Below, piece after piece: positions 40,202-48,844 of a DNA stretch of 64,000 nucleotides (position 1 is the first letter of the stretch; the number at the start of each line of letters is the position of its first letter). This DNA comes from Streptomyces abyssomicinicus. Its GTDB lineage: Bacteria > Actinomycetota > Actinomycetes > Streptomycetales > Streptomycetaceae. A program made the translations under genes and the position numbers. The notes below the pieces were generated by a model, which searched no databases, was not told where the DNA came from, and saw only the letters and a list, made by a program, of their open reading frames with translations. The DNA lies in the NCBI RefSeq assembly GCF_008974245.1, contig NZ_BBZI01000008.1:487516-551515 (forward strand), read 5' to 3'.

Positions 40202-41029
40202 CTACGCCGGGACCAGGGCGGGGCGCGCGGCGGGATCCGGGAGGCCGGCGGGTCCGGCCGCGGCCCCGTCGTAGCGGTGCAGGACGAGGCGGGCCATGTC
40301 GGGGTGGGCGCCGAGCGGGGCGGCGGCGATCCACGGGGCGGCCTCGGCGGTCTCGGTGTGGAAGCGGCCGGGGGCGGTGAAGTAGGAGGCGACGGCCACC
40401 TCGGTGCGGCCCCGGGCGGCCAGGGACCGAACGGCCTCGGCGACGGTGGGCGCGGCGGAGGCGTAGGCGGGGACCACGGGCACGCCGAGCCGGGCGGCCA
40501 GCGCCGCGGCGGTGCGGCGGATGTCGACGGCGCCGTCGGGGTCGCGGGAGCCGGAGGCGGCGAGCACCACGGCGCGCCGGGCCGACGGCTCGGCGGAGGC
40601 GGCGGCGGTCCCGGCGGGGGCCGCAGGCGCGGCGGGCGCCGCAGGCGCACCGGTCCCGGCGGGCGCGGCGGGCCAGCCGGCCTCGGTGAGCCGTTCGTGC
40701 AGGGCGCGCACCAGCAGCGGGTGCGGGCCCAGCGGGGGCGCGATCCGGATCCGGGGCGCGCCCACGGCGGCCACGGTGGCCGGGATGTCGTGCTTGACGT
40801 GGTACCCGCGGCTGAGCAGCAGCGGCACCAGGACGGCGGGCCGGCCGCCGAGGTCCCGCAGGGTGTCCGCCAGCAACGGCTCGTTCAGTTCCACGTGCCC
40901 GAGCCGCACGTCCAGGCCGGGCCGCCGGGAGCGCACCAGGCGGGCGAGCGCCCGCGCGGTCTCCAGGGCGCGGGGGTCGCGGCTGCCGTGCGGCACGAGC
41001 ACGAGGGCGGGGTGCGAGGTCTCGGACAT
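40202..41029 (-). CDS. Sirohydrochlorin ferrochelatase/cobaltochelatase-like (CbiX)
   Basis: A 275-residue two-domain CbiX protein. Domain 1 has the metal-binding ALVLVPHGSRDPRALETARA and LSRGYHVKHDIP; domain 2, after an Ala/Pro/Gly linker (126-146), has VVLAASGSRDPDGAVD, which lacks the His of HGSRD, and SYFTAPGRFHTETAE. It is expected to insert Fe into sirohydrochlorin to make sirohaem for the nitrite (or sulfite) reductase, which fits the nitrate/nitrite genes nearby. Divergent from the SanA-like gene. Confidence 0.85.
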   Translation of the reverse strand: MSETSHPALVLVPHGSRDPRALETARALARLVRSRRPGLDVRLGHVELNEPLLADTLRDLGGRPAVLVPLLLSRGYHVKHDIPATVAAVGAPRIRIAPPLGPHPLLVRALHERLTEAGWPAAPAGTGAPAAPAAPAAPAGTAAASAEPSARRAVVLAASGSRDPDGAVDIRRTAAALAARLGVPVVPAYASAAPTVAEAVRSLAARGRTEVAVASYFTAPGRFHTETAEAAPWIAAAPLGAHPDMARLVLHRYDGAAAGPAGLPDPAARPALVPA

Positions 41030-41170
41030 GGAACCGATCCTCCCCGAAGCAGGTTGCCGCCCGGTTGCGGGCCGGGATCCGCGATGTTTTCCCTCCCATC
41101 ACAGCGGCCGCCGGACGGATGTGAGCGGCAAGCGGGAACCGGCCCCCGCCCTCCCCGCGTTGGAGGTGGC

Positions 41171-41884
41171 GTGGGGACATGGTGGGGAAACACGCCGCGC
41201 CTGCCGAGGCCGGCGCGACCGCCGCGTCTGCCGCGGACGACGGCGGGCCGCAGGCGGCTGGTGCGTGCGGTGGTGGCGCTCTGCGCGCTGGGGCTGCTGC
41301 CGTACGCCTGGGTGTACACGACGGCGGAGGGGCGGCTGCGGACGCCCGGCGAGGTGCCGGAGACCGGCGTGGCGGTGGTGTTCGGGGCCGGGCTGTGGGG
41401 CGGCGAGCCCTCCCCGTACCTGGCGCACCGGCTGGACACGGCGGCGGGGCTCTACGCGGACGGCCGGATACGGGCCGTGCTGGTCACCGGGGACAACAGC
41501 CGGGAGGAGTACGACGAGCCGGACGCGATGCGCGCCTATCTGGTGGAGCGGGGCGTGCCCGACGCCCGGATCGTCAGCGACTACGCGGGCTTCGACACCT
41601 GGGACTCGTGCGCGCGGGCGAAACGGATCTTCGGGGTGGACGAGGCGGTGCTGATCACCCAGGGCTTCCACGTGCGGCGGGCGGTGGCGCTGTGCGAGGA
41701 GGCGGGCATCACGTCGTACGGCGTGGCGGCGGCGGGCGACCGGCGCGACGGCGTCTGGTACTACGGCGCGGTGCGGGAGACCCTCGCGGCGGGCAAGGCG
41801 GCGCTCGACGCGCTGGTCGAACCGGACCCGATGTTCCTCGGGCCGCGGGAACCGGGCGTCGAGCAGGCCCTCACAGGGCCGTGA
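41171..41884 (+). CDS. ElyC/SanA/YdcF (DUF218) family membrane protein
   Basis: A 237-residue protein with a basic N-terminus, one membrane helix (VRAVVALCALGLLPYAWVYT) and an external DUF218 domain: VAVVFGAGLWGGEPSPYLAH, LVTGDNSREEYDEP and ITQGFHVRRAVALCEEAG. This family takes part in envelope homeostasis and vancomycin-related phenotypes (SanA). GTG at 41171 is preceded by GGAGG 4 bases before it, a short spacing. It ends 80 bases before nasA and is on the same strand, but function does not link them. Confidence 0.85.
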   Translation: MGTWWGNTPRLPRPARPPRLPRTTAGRRRLVRAVVALCALGLLPYAWVYTTAEGRLRTPGEVPETGVAVVFGAGLWGGEPSPYLAHRLDTAAGLYADGRIRAVLVTGDNSREEYDEPDAMRAYLVERGVPDARIVSDYAGFDTWDSCARAKRIFGVDEAVLITQGFHVRRAVALCEEAGITSYGVAAAGDRRDGVWYYGAVRETLAAGKAALDALVEPDPMFLGPREPGVEQALTGP

Positions 41885-41897
41885 GGCGGTCCGGGAG

Positions 41898-41941
41898 GTC
41901 ACCGTCCCGGCCGCGTAACCAGGCGCGATCGGCCGCGTAAC
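41898..41941. promoter_or_regulatory. GlnR-like half-sites upstream of nasA
   Basis: GTAAC occurs at 41915 and 41937, 22 bases apart, inside an exactly repeated CGGCCGCGTAAC, and GTCAC lies at 41898. The consensus gTnAC boxes of GlnR a-sites have this 22-base period; the intervening b-sites are weak. Position is 24-67 bases before the nasA start. Confidence 0.5.
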
Positions 41942-41964
41942 ACGCGCCGCTCACGCTGAGGCGT

Positions 41965-44094
41965 ATGCAGAACACCGCCGCGCCCACGCCCACCCACTGC
42001 CCCTACTGCGCCCTGCAGTGCGGCATGAACCTGGCACCCGCCGAGGGGGGCGGCGTGGAGGTGCTGGAACGCGCCGACTTCCCGGTCAACCGGGGCGCCC
42101 TGTGCGGCAAGGGCCGCACGGCCCCGGCGGTGCTGGCCCGTGGCGCCCGGCTGACCGGGCCCCTGGTGCGCGGCGCCGACGGGGAGCTGGCCCCGGCGAG
42201 CTGGGAGGACGCCCTGGACCGGGTCGCCTCCGCCCTGGCCGGCACCCGCGCGCGGCACGGCGCGGACGCGGTGGGCGTCTTCGGCGGCGGCGGCCTCACC
42301 AACGAGAAGGCGTACACGCTGGGCAAGTTCGCCCGGGTGGCGCTCGGCACCTCGCAGATCGACTACAACGGGCGGTTCTGCATGTCGTCCGCGGCGGCCG
42401 CCGGCACCAGGGCGTTCGGGCTGGACCGGGGGCTGCCGTTCCCGCTGGAGGACATCCCGCGCACCGGGTGCGTGATCCTGGTCGGCTCCAACCCGGCCGA
42501 GACCATGCCGCCGTCGCTGCGCTACTTCACCGAACTCCGCGACAACGGCGGCACGCTGATCGTCATCGACCCGCGCCGCACCCGCACCGCCGAGCAGGCC
42601 GACCTGCACATCGCGCCCCGCCCGGGCACCGATCTCGCCCTGGCGCTGGGCCTGCTGCACCTGGTCGTCGCCGAGGGGCGGACCGACGAGGAGTACATCG
42701 CCGGGCGGACCACCGGCTGGGAGGAGGCCCGGGCCGCGGCGATGGCGCACTGGCCGGAGTACGTGGAGCGGATCACCGGTGTGCCGGTGCCCCAGCTCCG
42801 CGAGGCGGTGCGGATGTTCTGCGAGCCCGAGGCGGCGATGGTGCTCACCGCGCGCGGCCCCGAGCAGCAGTCCAAGGGGACCGACACGGTCGGCGCGTGG
42901 ATCAACCTCTGCCTGGCCACCGGCCGCCCCGGCCGCCCGTACTCCGGCTACGGCTGCCTCACCGGCCAGGGCAACGGTCAGGGCGGGCGCGAGCACGGTC
43001 AGAAGGCGGACCAGCTGCCCGGCTACCGCAAGCTCGACGACCCGGAGGCGCGCCGCCACGTCGCCGAGGTGTGGGGCGTCGACCCGGACTCGCTGCCCGG
43101 CCCCGGCCGCAGCGCCTACGAACTCCTGGACGCCCTCGGCACCGACATCCGCGCGCTGCTGCTGATGGGGTCCAACCCGGTGGTCTCCGCGCCGCGCGCC
43201 GCGCACGTCGAGGACCGGATCCGCTCGCTGGACTTCCTCGCCGTGGCCGACGTGGTGCTCTCCGAGACGGCGGCGCTGGCCGACGTGGTGCTCCCGGTCA
43301 CCCAGTGGGCCGAGGAGACCGGCACCACGACCAGCCTGGAGGGCCGGGTGCTGCTCCGGCGGCAGGCCCTCACCCCGCCCGAGGGGGTCCGCGGCGACCT
43401 GCACGTGATGCGTGAGCTGGCCGCCCGGCTCGGCGTCGAGAAGGGGTTCTCCGAGGACCCCGAGGAGGTCTTCGAGGAGCTGCGCCGGGCCAGCGCCGGC
43501 GGCCTCGCGGACTACTCCGGGATCACCTACCGGCGGCTGGCCGCGGAGAACGGCGTGTTCTGGCCCGCCCCGGAACCCGAGGAGGCGGGCGCCGCGCCGC
43601 ACCCCGGCACGCCCCGGCTGTTCCTCGACCGGTTCGCCCACCCGGACGGCCGGGCCCGCTTCGTGCCGGTCGCCCACCGGGCGTCGGCGGAGGAGCCGGA
43701 CGAGGAGTTCCCGCTGCTGCTCACCACCGGGCGGGTGGTCTCCCAGTACCAGTCCGGTGCGCAGACCCGCCGGGTCGCCGAGCTGAACGCGGCGGCGCCC
43801 GGGCCGTTCGTGGAGCTCCACCCGCGGCTGGCGGAGCGGCTCGGGGTGGCGGAGGGGGACCGGCTCGCGGTCGTGTCGCGGCGGGGGCGGGCGTACGCCC
43901 CGGCCCGCGTCACCGGCACGATCCGGCCGGACACCGTCTTCATGCCGTTCCACTGGTACGGCGAGGGCCGGGTCAACACCCTGACCAACCCGGCGCTGGA
44001 CCCGGTCTCCCGGATGCCGGAGTTCAAGACCTGCGCGGTCCGCGTGGAACGCGCCGTGGACGAGGTCAGCGGGCGAACCAGTCCCCGCTCGTGA
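41965..44094 (+). CDS. nasA: Assimilatory nitrate reductase catalytic subunit
   Basis: A 709-residue molybdenum bis-MGD oxidoreductase that reduces nitrate to nitrite. The N-terminal 4Fe-4S site is CPYCALQCGMN with a fourth Cys in GALCGKG. Molybdopterin motifs are IDYNGRFCMSSAAAAGT (Cys at the usual Mo-ligand region), LVGSNPAETMPPSLRY and GYGCLTGQGNGQGGREHGQK near residue 330. There is no twin-arginine signal, so it is the cytoplasmic, assimilatory type (NarB/NasA). Electrons probably come from the flavoprotein near 56.3 kb or a ferredoxin. Its 3' end overlaps the convergent GGCT gene by 29 bases. Confidence 0.92.
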   Translation: MQNTAAPTPTHCPYCALQCGMNLAPAEGGGVEVLERADFPVNRGALCGKGRTAPAVLARGARLTGPLVRGADGELAPASWEDALDRVASALAGTRARHGADAVGVFGGGGLTNEKAYTLGKFARVALGTSQIDYNGRFCMSSAAAAGTRAFGLDRGLPFPLEDIPRTGCVILVGSNPAETMPPSLRYFTELRDNGGTLIVIDPRRTRTAEQADLHIAPRPGTDLALALGLLHLVVAEGRTDEEYIAGRTTGWEEARAAAMAHWPEYVERITGVPVPQLREAVRMFCEPEAAMVLTARGPEQQSKGTDTVGAWINLCLATGRPGRPYSGYGCLTGQGNGQGGREHGQKADQLPGYRKLDDPEARRHVAEVWGVDPDSLPGPGRSAYELLDALGTDIRALLLMGSNPVVSAPRAAHVEDRIRSLDFLAVADVVLSETAALADVVLPVTQWAEETGTTTSLEGRVLLRRQALTPPEGVRGDLHVMRELAARLGVEKGFSEDPEEVFEELRRASAGGLADYSGITYRRLAAENGVFWPAPEPEEAGAAPHPGTPRLFLDRFAHPDGRARFVPVAHRASAEEPDEEFPLLLTTGRVVSQYQSGAQTRRVAELNAAAPGPFVELHPRLAERLGVAEGDRLAVVSRRGRAYAPARVTGTIRPDTVFMPFHWYGEGRVNTLTNPALDPVSRMPEFKTCAVRVERAVDEVSGRTSPRS

Positions 44095-44515
44095 CGATCC
44101 GTGCCTCGGCCCGCAGCCGGGCCGCCAGGCGCGGGGCGGCGAGGTAGACCCAGGCGGCGACCGGCGCCCCGTCGGCGGTGCGGGTGACCTCGCGGACGGC
44201 GCGGACGTAGAGGCTGGACGGGTCGCCCGGACGGTGGTCCTCGAGCTGGTCCAGCGCCGCCAGCACCTGTTCGTAGCCGTCCTCCCGCAGGGTCATCAGC
44301 TCGCCCCGCACGACGGTGGTCGCGGCGTCCGCGGCCGGGTCCTCGAGCGCGTACGGGTAGCCGGGTCCCTCGTGCAGGACCGCGCCCCGCAGGGTGGCGG
44401 GCTCCTCGGCGGTGGTGCGGCCCAGGAGGAAGTCGGGGTGGTAGAGCCCGCCGGGGCGCAGCGTGCCGTAGACGAAGACCGGGAGCCGCTCGGCCCGCCC
44501 GGTGCGCCCGGTCAC
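44066..44515 (-). CDS. Gamma-glutamylcyclotransferase-like (AIG2/GGCT) protein
   Basis: A 149-residue protein of the GGCT fold, seen in LPVFVYGTLRPGG with the YGTL motif that forms the active-site loop, and VRGELMTLREDGYEQVLAAL. It may release 5-oxoproline from gamma-glutamyl compounds. The GTG start overlaps the stop of cutA (GTGA), so they are coupled. The 3' end overlaps nasA on the other strand by 29 bases. Confidence 0.82.
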   Translation of the reverse strand: MTGRTGRAERLPVFVYGTLRPGGLYHPDFLLGRTTAEEPATLRGAVLHEGPGYPYALEDPAADAATTVVRGELMTLREDGYEQVLAALDQLEDHRPGDPSSLYVRAVREVTRTADGAPVAAWVYLAAPRLAARLRAEARIVTSGDWFAR

Positions 44516-44931
44516 CGCGCCGCTCCCGGGCCGGCGTGCCGCGTCCCCGGCCCCTCATCCGAGTCCTGCGCCTGCCCCCGCACCGGCGGCTGCGCCACGT
44601 CCCCCTGCGCGTCCGGCGCCGTCTCCTCCTCGATCCACCGCAGGTACGCCGCATCGCCCCTCACGAGGGGCGTGGCGATGATCTCGGGCGTCTCGTAGTC
44701 GTGCGCGGCGCGCAGACACGCTTCCAGGGCGTCGTACCGGGCGGCGGCAGTCTTGAACAGCACCTGCCACTCGGAAGCAGTCTCCACCTTTCCCTTCCAG
44801 CGGTACACCGAGGTCACCGGCCCGGTGATCTGCGCGCAGGCGGCGAGCCGTGCCTCCACGGCGCCGCTCGCCAGCGCCTGTGCCGTCTCCAGGGAGCCGG
44901 TGGTGGTGAGCACGGTGAGCCAGTCGGTCAT
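44512..44931 (-). CDS. cutA: CutA-like divalent cation tolerance protein
   Basis: A 139-residue CutA1 family protein: WLTVLTTTGSLETAQALASG, RLAACAQITGPVTSVYRWKG and a TASEWQVLFKTA strand. The fold is trimeric. It is about 30 residues longer at the C-terminus than most CutA proteins (DAQGDVAQPPVRGQAQDSDE, disordered). GGAGGG precedes the ATG. The role in Streptomyces is not established. Confidence 0.85.
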   Translation of the reverse strand: MTDWLTVLTTTGSLETAQALASGAVEARLAACAQITGPVTSVYRWKGKVETASEWQVLFKTAAARYDALEACLRAAHDYETPEIIATPLVRGDAAYLRWIEEETAPDAQGDVAQPPVRGQAQDSDEGPGTRHAGPGAAR

Positions 44932-45490
44932 GGTCGTCGTCCCTCCGCGTGGGTCCGCCGTGGGGACCGCCGTCGGGCCCCTCGTGGGGAGCGTCGTGCG
45001 TCCGGTGTCGTCACGCCGGTCGGGCCCATTGTCCGTCACCCGTTCGCCCGCCCGCCGCGGGCGCCCTCCCGGGTCCGAGGCCGCGGCCGTGAGCTGGGCG
45101 AACACCTCGGAGCGCGGGCGCGGAGCGTGCCTCCCCGGCGGCCGTTCGGCAAGCGCTCCGGGACGCCTGCCGGTTACCTCGTCAGTGCAGGGGCGCGGGA
45201 GTGGGCGGCACTCCCGCATCGCCGGGCGAGAGCGACGGGACTGCCGGACAACTCCGCTGTCCGTCGCCGGCCACCGCGCGCCCCTCCCCCTCCGGGGCGC
45301 GACGCCCCTCACTCCCCGGAGGGGCCGCCCGCCTCCCGCTCCCGGCGGGCGCGGCGGCCGGCGCCACCGGGACACCCCGTCGGCCGCGGCGGCCGGCGCC
45401 ACCGGGGTGTCCGGGGCCGTCACGCCGTGGAAGACTCCGTGGACCAGCACCTTCCGCGGTCGGTCGCGGGCGAGGAACGGAGCGCAGCGG
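44932..45490. other. Divergent intergenic region with a repeated 21-mer
   Basis: About 560 bases have no gene I can support. Two exact copies of a 21-mer starting GCGGCGGCCGGCGCCACCGG lie at 45351-45371 and 45386-45406. They are bracketed by inverted GGACACCCC (45370-45378) and GGGGTGTCC (45404-45412). The region probably carries the promoters of cutA and of the saccharopine-dehydrogenase-like gene. Confidence 0.5.
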
Positions 45491-46741
45491 ATGAGCGGGC
45501 GAGAGTTCGACCTGGTCCTGTTCGGCGCCACCGGCTTCGTGGGGGCGCTCACCGCCGAGTACCTGGCCCGGGCCGCCCCCGCAGGCACCCGTATCGCGGT
45601 GGCGGGCCGCTCGCCGGAGAAGCTGGACGTCCTCCTGCGGAGACTCGGCCACGGCGCCGCCGGATGGCGGACGATCGTCGTGGACGCGGGCAGTCCCGCC
45701 GCCCTGGCGGCGATGGCGGGGCGGACCACGGTCGTCGTCACCACGGTCGGCCCCTACGCCCGTTACGGCCTGCCCCTGGTGGAGGCCTGCGCCCGGGCCG
45801 GGACCCACTACGCCGACCTCACCGGGGAGCCGCTGTTCGTCCGCGACTGCGTCGACCGGTTCGACCGGATCGCCGCCGACTCCGGCGCGAGGATCGTCAA
45901 CTCCTGCGGGTTCGACTCGGTCCCCTCCGACCTGAACGCCTACCTGCTCCACCGCAGGCTGGCCGAGGACGGAGCCGGCCGGATGACCGACACCACGCTC
46001 GTGGCGGCCCTCAAGGGCGGCATGAGCGGTGGCACCGTCGACTCCGGCATCACCCAGATGGCGGCCGTCGCCGCCGACCCTGCCCTGGCGCGGGTCGTCG
46101 CCGACCCCTACGCCCTCAGCCCCGACCGGGACCGCGAACCCGATCTCGGCGCTCAGCCGGACCACGCGCTGCGCCGGGCCGGCACCGTCGACCCCGGCCT
46201 GTCCGGTTGGGTGACCACCTTCATCATGGCGTCGCACAACACGAAGATCGTGCGCCGCAGCGCGGCCCTGCTCGACTGGGCCTACGGCCGCGACTTCCGC
46301 TACCGGGAGGTCATGTACGCCGGGAGGTCCCCGGTGGCGCCGGCCGTGGCGGCGGGGGTCGCCGGGGCGCTGGCGGCGTTGCAGGCGTGGGGGCCCGTCA
46401 TCGCCCGCGGCCCGGGCCTGCGGATGCTGCGCCGCCTCGCCCCCGCGCCCGGGACCGGGCCGGACGAGAAGGCCCGCGCGAGCGGCCACTTCACGATGAC
46501 CACCTTCACCCGCAGCACCACGGGGGCCCGCTACCGCGCCGTGTTCGCCGCACAGGGCGACCCCGGTTACCGGTCCACGGCGGTGATGCTCGGCGAGAGC
46601 GGGCTCGCGCTCGCCCTCGACGGAAAGCGGCTCCCCGGCGCCGCCGGCGTCCTCACCCCTGCCACCGCCATGGCCGACGCCCTCGGCGAGCGGCTCCGCG
46701 CGGCCGGTTTCACCCTCACCACCGCGCCGGCCGGCGCCTGA
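45491..46741 (+). CDS. Saccharopine dehydrogenase-like / trans-acting enoyl reductase family protein
   Basis: A 416-residue protein with an N-terminal NAD(P)-binding domain (FDLVLFGATGFVGALTAEYL) and GPYARYGLPLVEACARAGTH, followed by GFDSVPSDLNAYLLHRR. It matches the saccharopine dehydrogenase NADP-binding family that includes mycobacterial trans-acting enoyl reductase. It may act on lipid or polyketide intermediates. The hydrophobic stretch APAVAAGVAGALAALQAW near 280 could contact a membrane. No ligand motif reveals the substrate. Confidence 0.82.
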   Translation: MSGREFDLVLFGATGFVGALTAEYLARAAPAGTRIAVAGRSPEKLDVLLRRLGHGAAGWRTIVVDAGSPAALAAMAGRTTVVVTTVGPYARYGLPLVEACARAGTHYADLTGEPLFVRDCVDRFDRIAADSGARIVNSCGFDSVPSDLNAYLLHRRLAEDGAGRMTDTTLVAALKGGMSGGTVDSGITQMAAVAADPALARVVADPYALSPDRDREPDLGAQPDHALRRAGTVDPGLSGWVTTFIMASHNTKIVRRSAALLDWAYGRDFRYREVMYAGRSPVAPAVAAGVAGALAALQAWGPVIARGPGLRMLRRLAPAPGTGPDEKARASGHFTMTTFTRSTTGARYRAVFAAQGDPGYRSTAVMLGESGLALALDGKRLPGAAGVLTPATAMADALGERLRAAGFTLTTAPAGA

Positions 46742-46777
46742 GTCCTGCGGCGGCCGGCGTCCGCCTCCCTCCGGCGG

Positions 46778-47566
46778 TCAGGCCAGCCACTGGTCGTAGG
46801 CCATCTTGACGACCAGCGCGAAGACCACGGTGAGCAGCACGCCGCGGACGAAGCCGCTGCCGCGCTTGAGGGCGGTGCGGGCGCCGAGGGTGCCGCCGAT
46901 CAGGTTGAAGACGGCCATCACCGCGGCCAGCTGCCAGAAGACGGTGCCCTTCCACGCGAACATCGCCAGCGCGCCGGCGTTGGTGCAGCAGTTGACGATC
47001 TTCGCGGTGGCGGAGGCGCGGACCAGGTCCAGATGGAGGATCGCGGTGAGCGCGAGCACCAGGAAGGTGCCGGTGCCGGGCCCTATCAGGCCGTCGTAGA
47101 ACCCGATGCCGACTCCGGCGAGACCGATGGCGGCCAGCACCCGCCGCCGGGAGACCGGCGCGGTGGAGGGCGCCTGGCCGAAGGCCGGCCGCAGGATCAC
47201 GAACGCGCCGACGGCCAGCAGCACCACCATCACTATCGGCTTCAGCACCTCGGTACTGAGTCCGGCCGCCACCAGCGCGCCGCCGCTCGACCCGGCGAGG
47301 GCGGCGAGCCCGATCTTCACGGCGGTGCCGACGTCCACCGGGGTACGGCGCGCGTAGGTGATCGCGGCGCCGGTGGTCCCGACGATGGCGACGGCCTTGT
47401 TGGTCCCCAGCGCGTACTGCGCGGCGTGCGCCCCGCCGGCCGGGAGGCCGAGCAGCAGCGCGGGCAGCAGCAGGAGCCCGCCGCCTCCGACCACGGCGTC
47501 TATCCAGCCGGCGGCGAGGGCGGCGACGCAGAGCACGACGAGGACGGACAGCGGTATCTCGGGCAT
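46778..47566 (-). CDS. TSUP family sulfite/anion exporter (TauE/SafE)
   Basis: A 262-residue membrane protein with about eight hydrophobic helices, starting IPLSVLVVLCVAALAAGWID and containing AVVGGGGLLLLPALLLGLPA and the repeat GFYDGLIGPGTGTFLVLAL, the duplicated TSUP half motif. It exports sulfite, sulfoacetate or similar organosulfur anions, or small organic acids. The ATG at 47566 follows AGGG; an alternative GTG three codons upstream exists. Confidence 0.87.
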   Translation of the reverse strand: MPEIPLSVLVVLCVAALAAGWIDAVVGGGGLLLLPALLLGLPAGGAHAAQYALGTNKAVAIVGTTGAAITYARRTPVDVGTAVKIGLAALAGSSGGALVAAGLSTEVLKPIVMVVLLAVGAFVILRPAFGQAPSTAPVSRRRVLAAIGLAGVGIGFYDGLIGPGTGTFLVLALTAILHLDLVRASATAKIVNCCTNAGALAMFAWKGTVFWQLAAVMAVFNLIGGTLGARTALKRGSGFVRGVLLTVVFALVVKMAYDQWLA

Positions 47567-47666
47567 GATCGTCACCCTACGAAGGCGTCAGGTGTACCGT
47601 CCACGAACTTGAGTGGCTTCTGAGCTTGTGTCTTCTCCCGGTCCGGCCCGCCGCCGGCGTGGCAGC

Positions 47667-48230
47667 ATGACGGGCGTGACGACCGCGGGGTGGATCGGGC
47701 CGGCGCACCACGAGGCCGAGGTGACGGCGCGCCGTGAGGCCGGGGTGGTGCTGCGGCGGCGGGCCGACGCCGATCTGCCCGGCTGCGTGCAGGTGCTGCG
47801 CGCGGTGCACGACCAGGACGGCTACCCGTCGAACTGGCCCGCGGACCCGGCGGCCTGGCTGACCCCGCCGTCCCCGCGGGCAGCCTGGGTGGCGGAGCGC
47901 GACGGCCTGATCGTGGGACACGTGGCCCTCGCACGTCCCGGCGAGGACGACGAGGCACCCGGCCGGTGGGGCGACACCGCCGGGGCCGGGGTGGTCAACC
48001 GCCTGTTCGTCTCCCCCGCCGCCCGGGGCCTCGGCCTGGGCGCGGCCCTGCTGGACCGCCTGACCGCGGAGGCCGCCGCCGCCGGGCTGCACCCGGTCCT
48101 CGACGTCCTCGCCACCGACACCGCCGCCGTCGCCCTCTACGAGCGCCTCGGCTGGCGGCACCTGGGCGACGCCACCCCGCGGTGGGCGGACCGGGCGGTG
48201 ACCGTGCGCTGTTACGCGGCCCCGTCGTAG
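47667..48230 (+). CDS. GNAT acetyltransferase
   Basis: A 187-residue GNAT protein with core RLFVSPAARGLGLGAALLDR, the acetyl-CoA P-loop RGLGLG motif, then AALYERLGWRHLGD near the end. A substrate cannot be read from it. It lies alone between TSUP and the broken gene at 48.4 kb. Confidence 0.85.
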   Translation: MTGVTTAGWIGPAHHEAEVTARREAGVVLRRRADADLPGCVQVLRAVHDQDGYPSNWPADPAAWLTPPSPRAAWVAERDGLIVGHVALARPGEDDEAPGRWGDTAGAGVVNRLFVSPAARGLGLGAALLDRLTAEAAAAGLHPVLDVLATDTAAVALYERLGWRHLGDATPRWADRAVTVRCYAAPS

Positions 48231-48368
48231 CCCGCGGCCCCGGGGCCGGGTCACCCCTCACCGTTCCGCCCCTTCCCGGTCAGCACGTCCGTGGCCGGGG
48301 TGAGGGTGGTGTGCGCGATGCCGCCCTCACCCGCGCGAGGTCTCGCGCCGCCGGGGCATCATGTCTCC

Positions 48369-48701
48369 ATGTCGAACGCCCCGAGCCCCGCATGGGTACT
48401 GGTCGCCGCCCACCGGAACGTCAGCGGCGCGCCCCGTCCGCCGGCCGCCCTCCGGGCTTGACTGCGCGAGCGCGGCATCGACTGGATGCCGTTCGCCGGT
48501 GAGGAGATCCGCCTGGACCTCCTCCAGTGCGCCGGTCCAGACGGCGGCCGGCAGTGCGTGGTGGCGATCCGCGTCCACCCCGACGCCCTGCGCCGGCTGG
48601 GACTGCACCCCGAGCAGCCGACGGCCCGCGTCACCGGCCCCACCCCTCCGGCCTGGTGGCACGCGGAGGCGGAACGGCTCGCCTCGCGGCGGGAGATCTG
48701 A
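48369..48701 (+). pseudogene. Gene interrupted by an in-frame TGA
   Basis: From ATG at 48369 the frame reads MSNAPSPAWVLVAAHRNVSG and then, at codon 31 (48459-48461), TGA. The same frame continues as LRERGIDWMPFAGEEIRLDL and on to ERLASRREI*, about 80 further residues with normal codon bias. A point nonsense mutation in an otherwise intact gene of 110 residues explains this best. ATG at 48486 could still give a 71-residue product. I do not recognise the family. Confidence 0.6.
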
Positions 48702-48727
48702 GGGGCGAACCACCGCCGTCCGCCCCA

Positions 48728-48756
48728 TTGACGCGGTCATGCCTCCCCCGCATCAT
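48728..48756 (+). promoter_or_regulatory. Promoter of the CBM2 hydrolase gene
   Basis: TTGACG (48728-48733) and CATCAT (48751-48756) are separated by 17 bases, a good sigma-70 type promoter. The CebR-type operator begins directly after the -10, covering the transcript start. Confidence 0.55.
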
Positions 48757-48757
48757 C

Positions 48758-48773
48758 GTGGGAGCGCTCCCAC
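48758..48773. promoter_or_regulatory. CebR-type operator
   Basis: GTGGGAGCGCTCCCAC contains the perfect 14-bp palindrome TGGGAGCGCTCCCA, which is the binding site of the cellulose-utilisation repressor CebR in Streptomyces. It is 72 bases before the start codon and overlaps the likely transcript start, so repression until cello-oligosaccharides are present is expected. Confidence 0.85.
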
Positions 48774-48844
48774 CCCTCGTGTCACACCACCGACCAGACA
48801 CCGGGCGCCGTGCCGATGCCGCACGCGCCCGAGGAGGACACGTC

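Noticed and set aside
48459..48461. Selenocysteine at the in-frame TGA
   Set aside because: No SECIS-like hairpin is seen just after the codon, and the protein has no known selenoprotein motif. A nonsense mutation is simpler.
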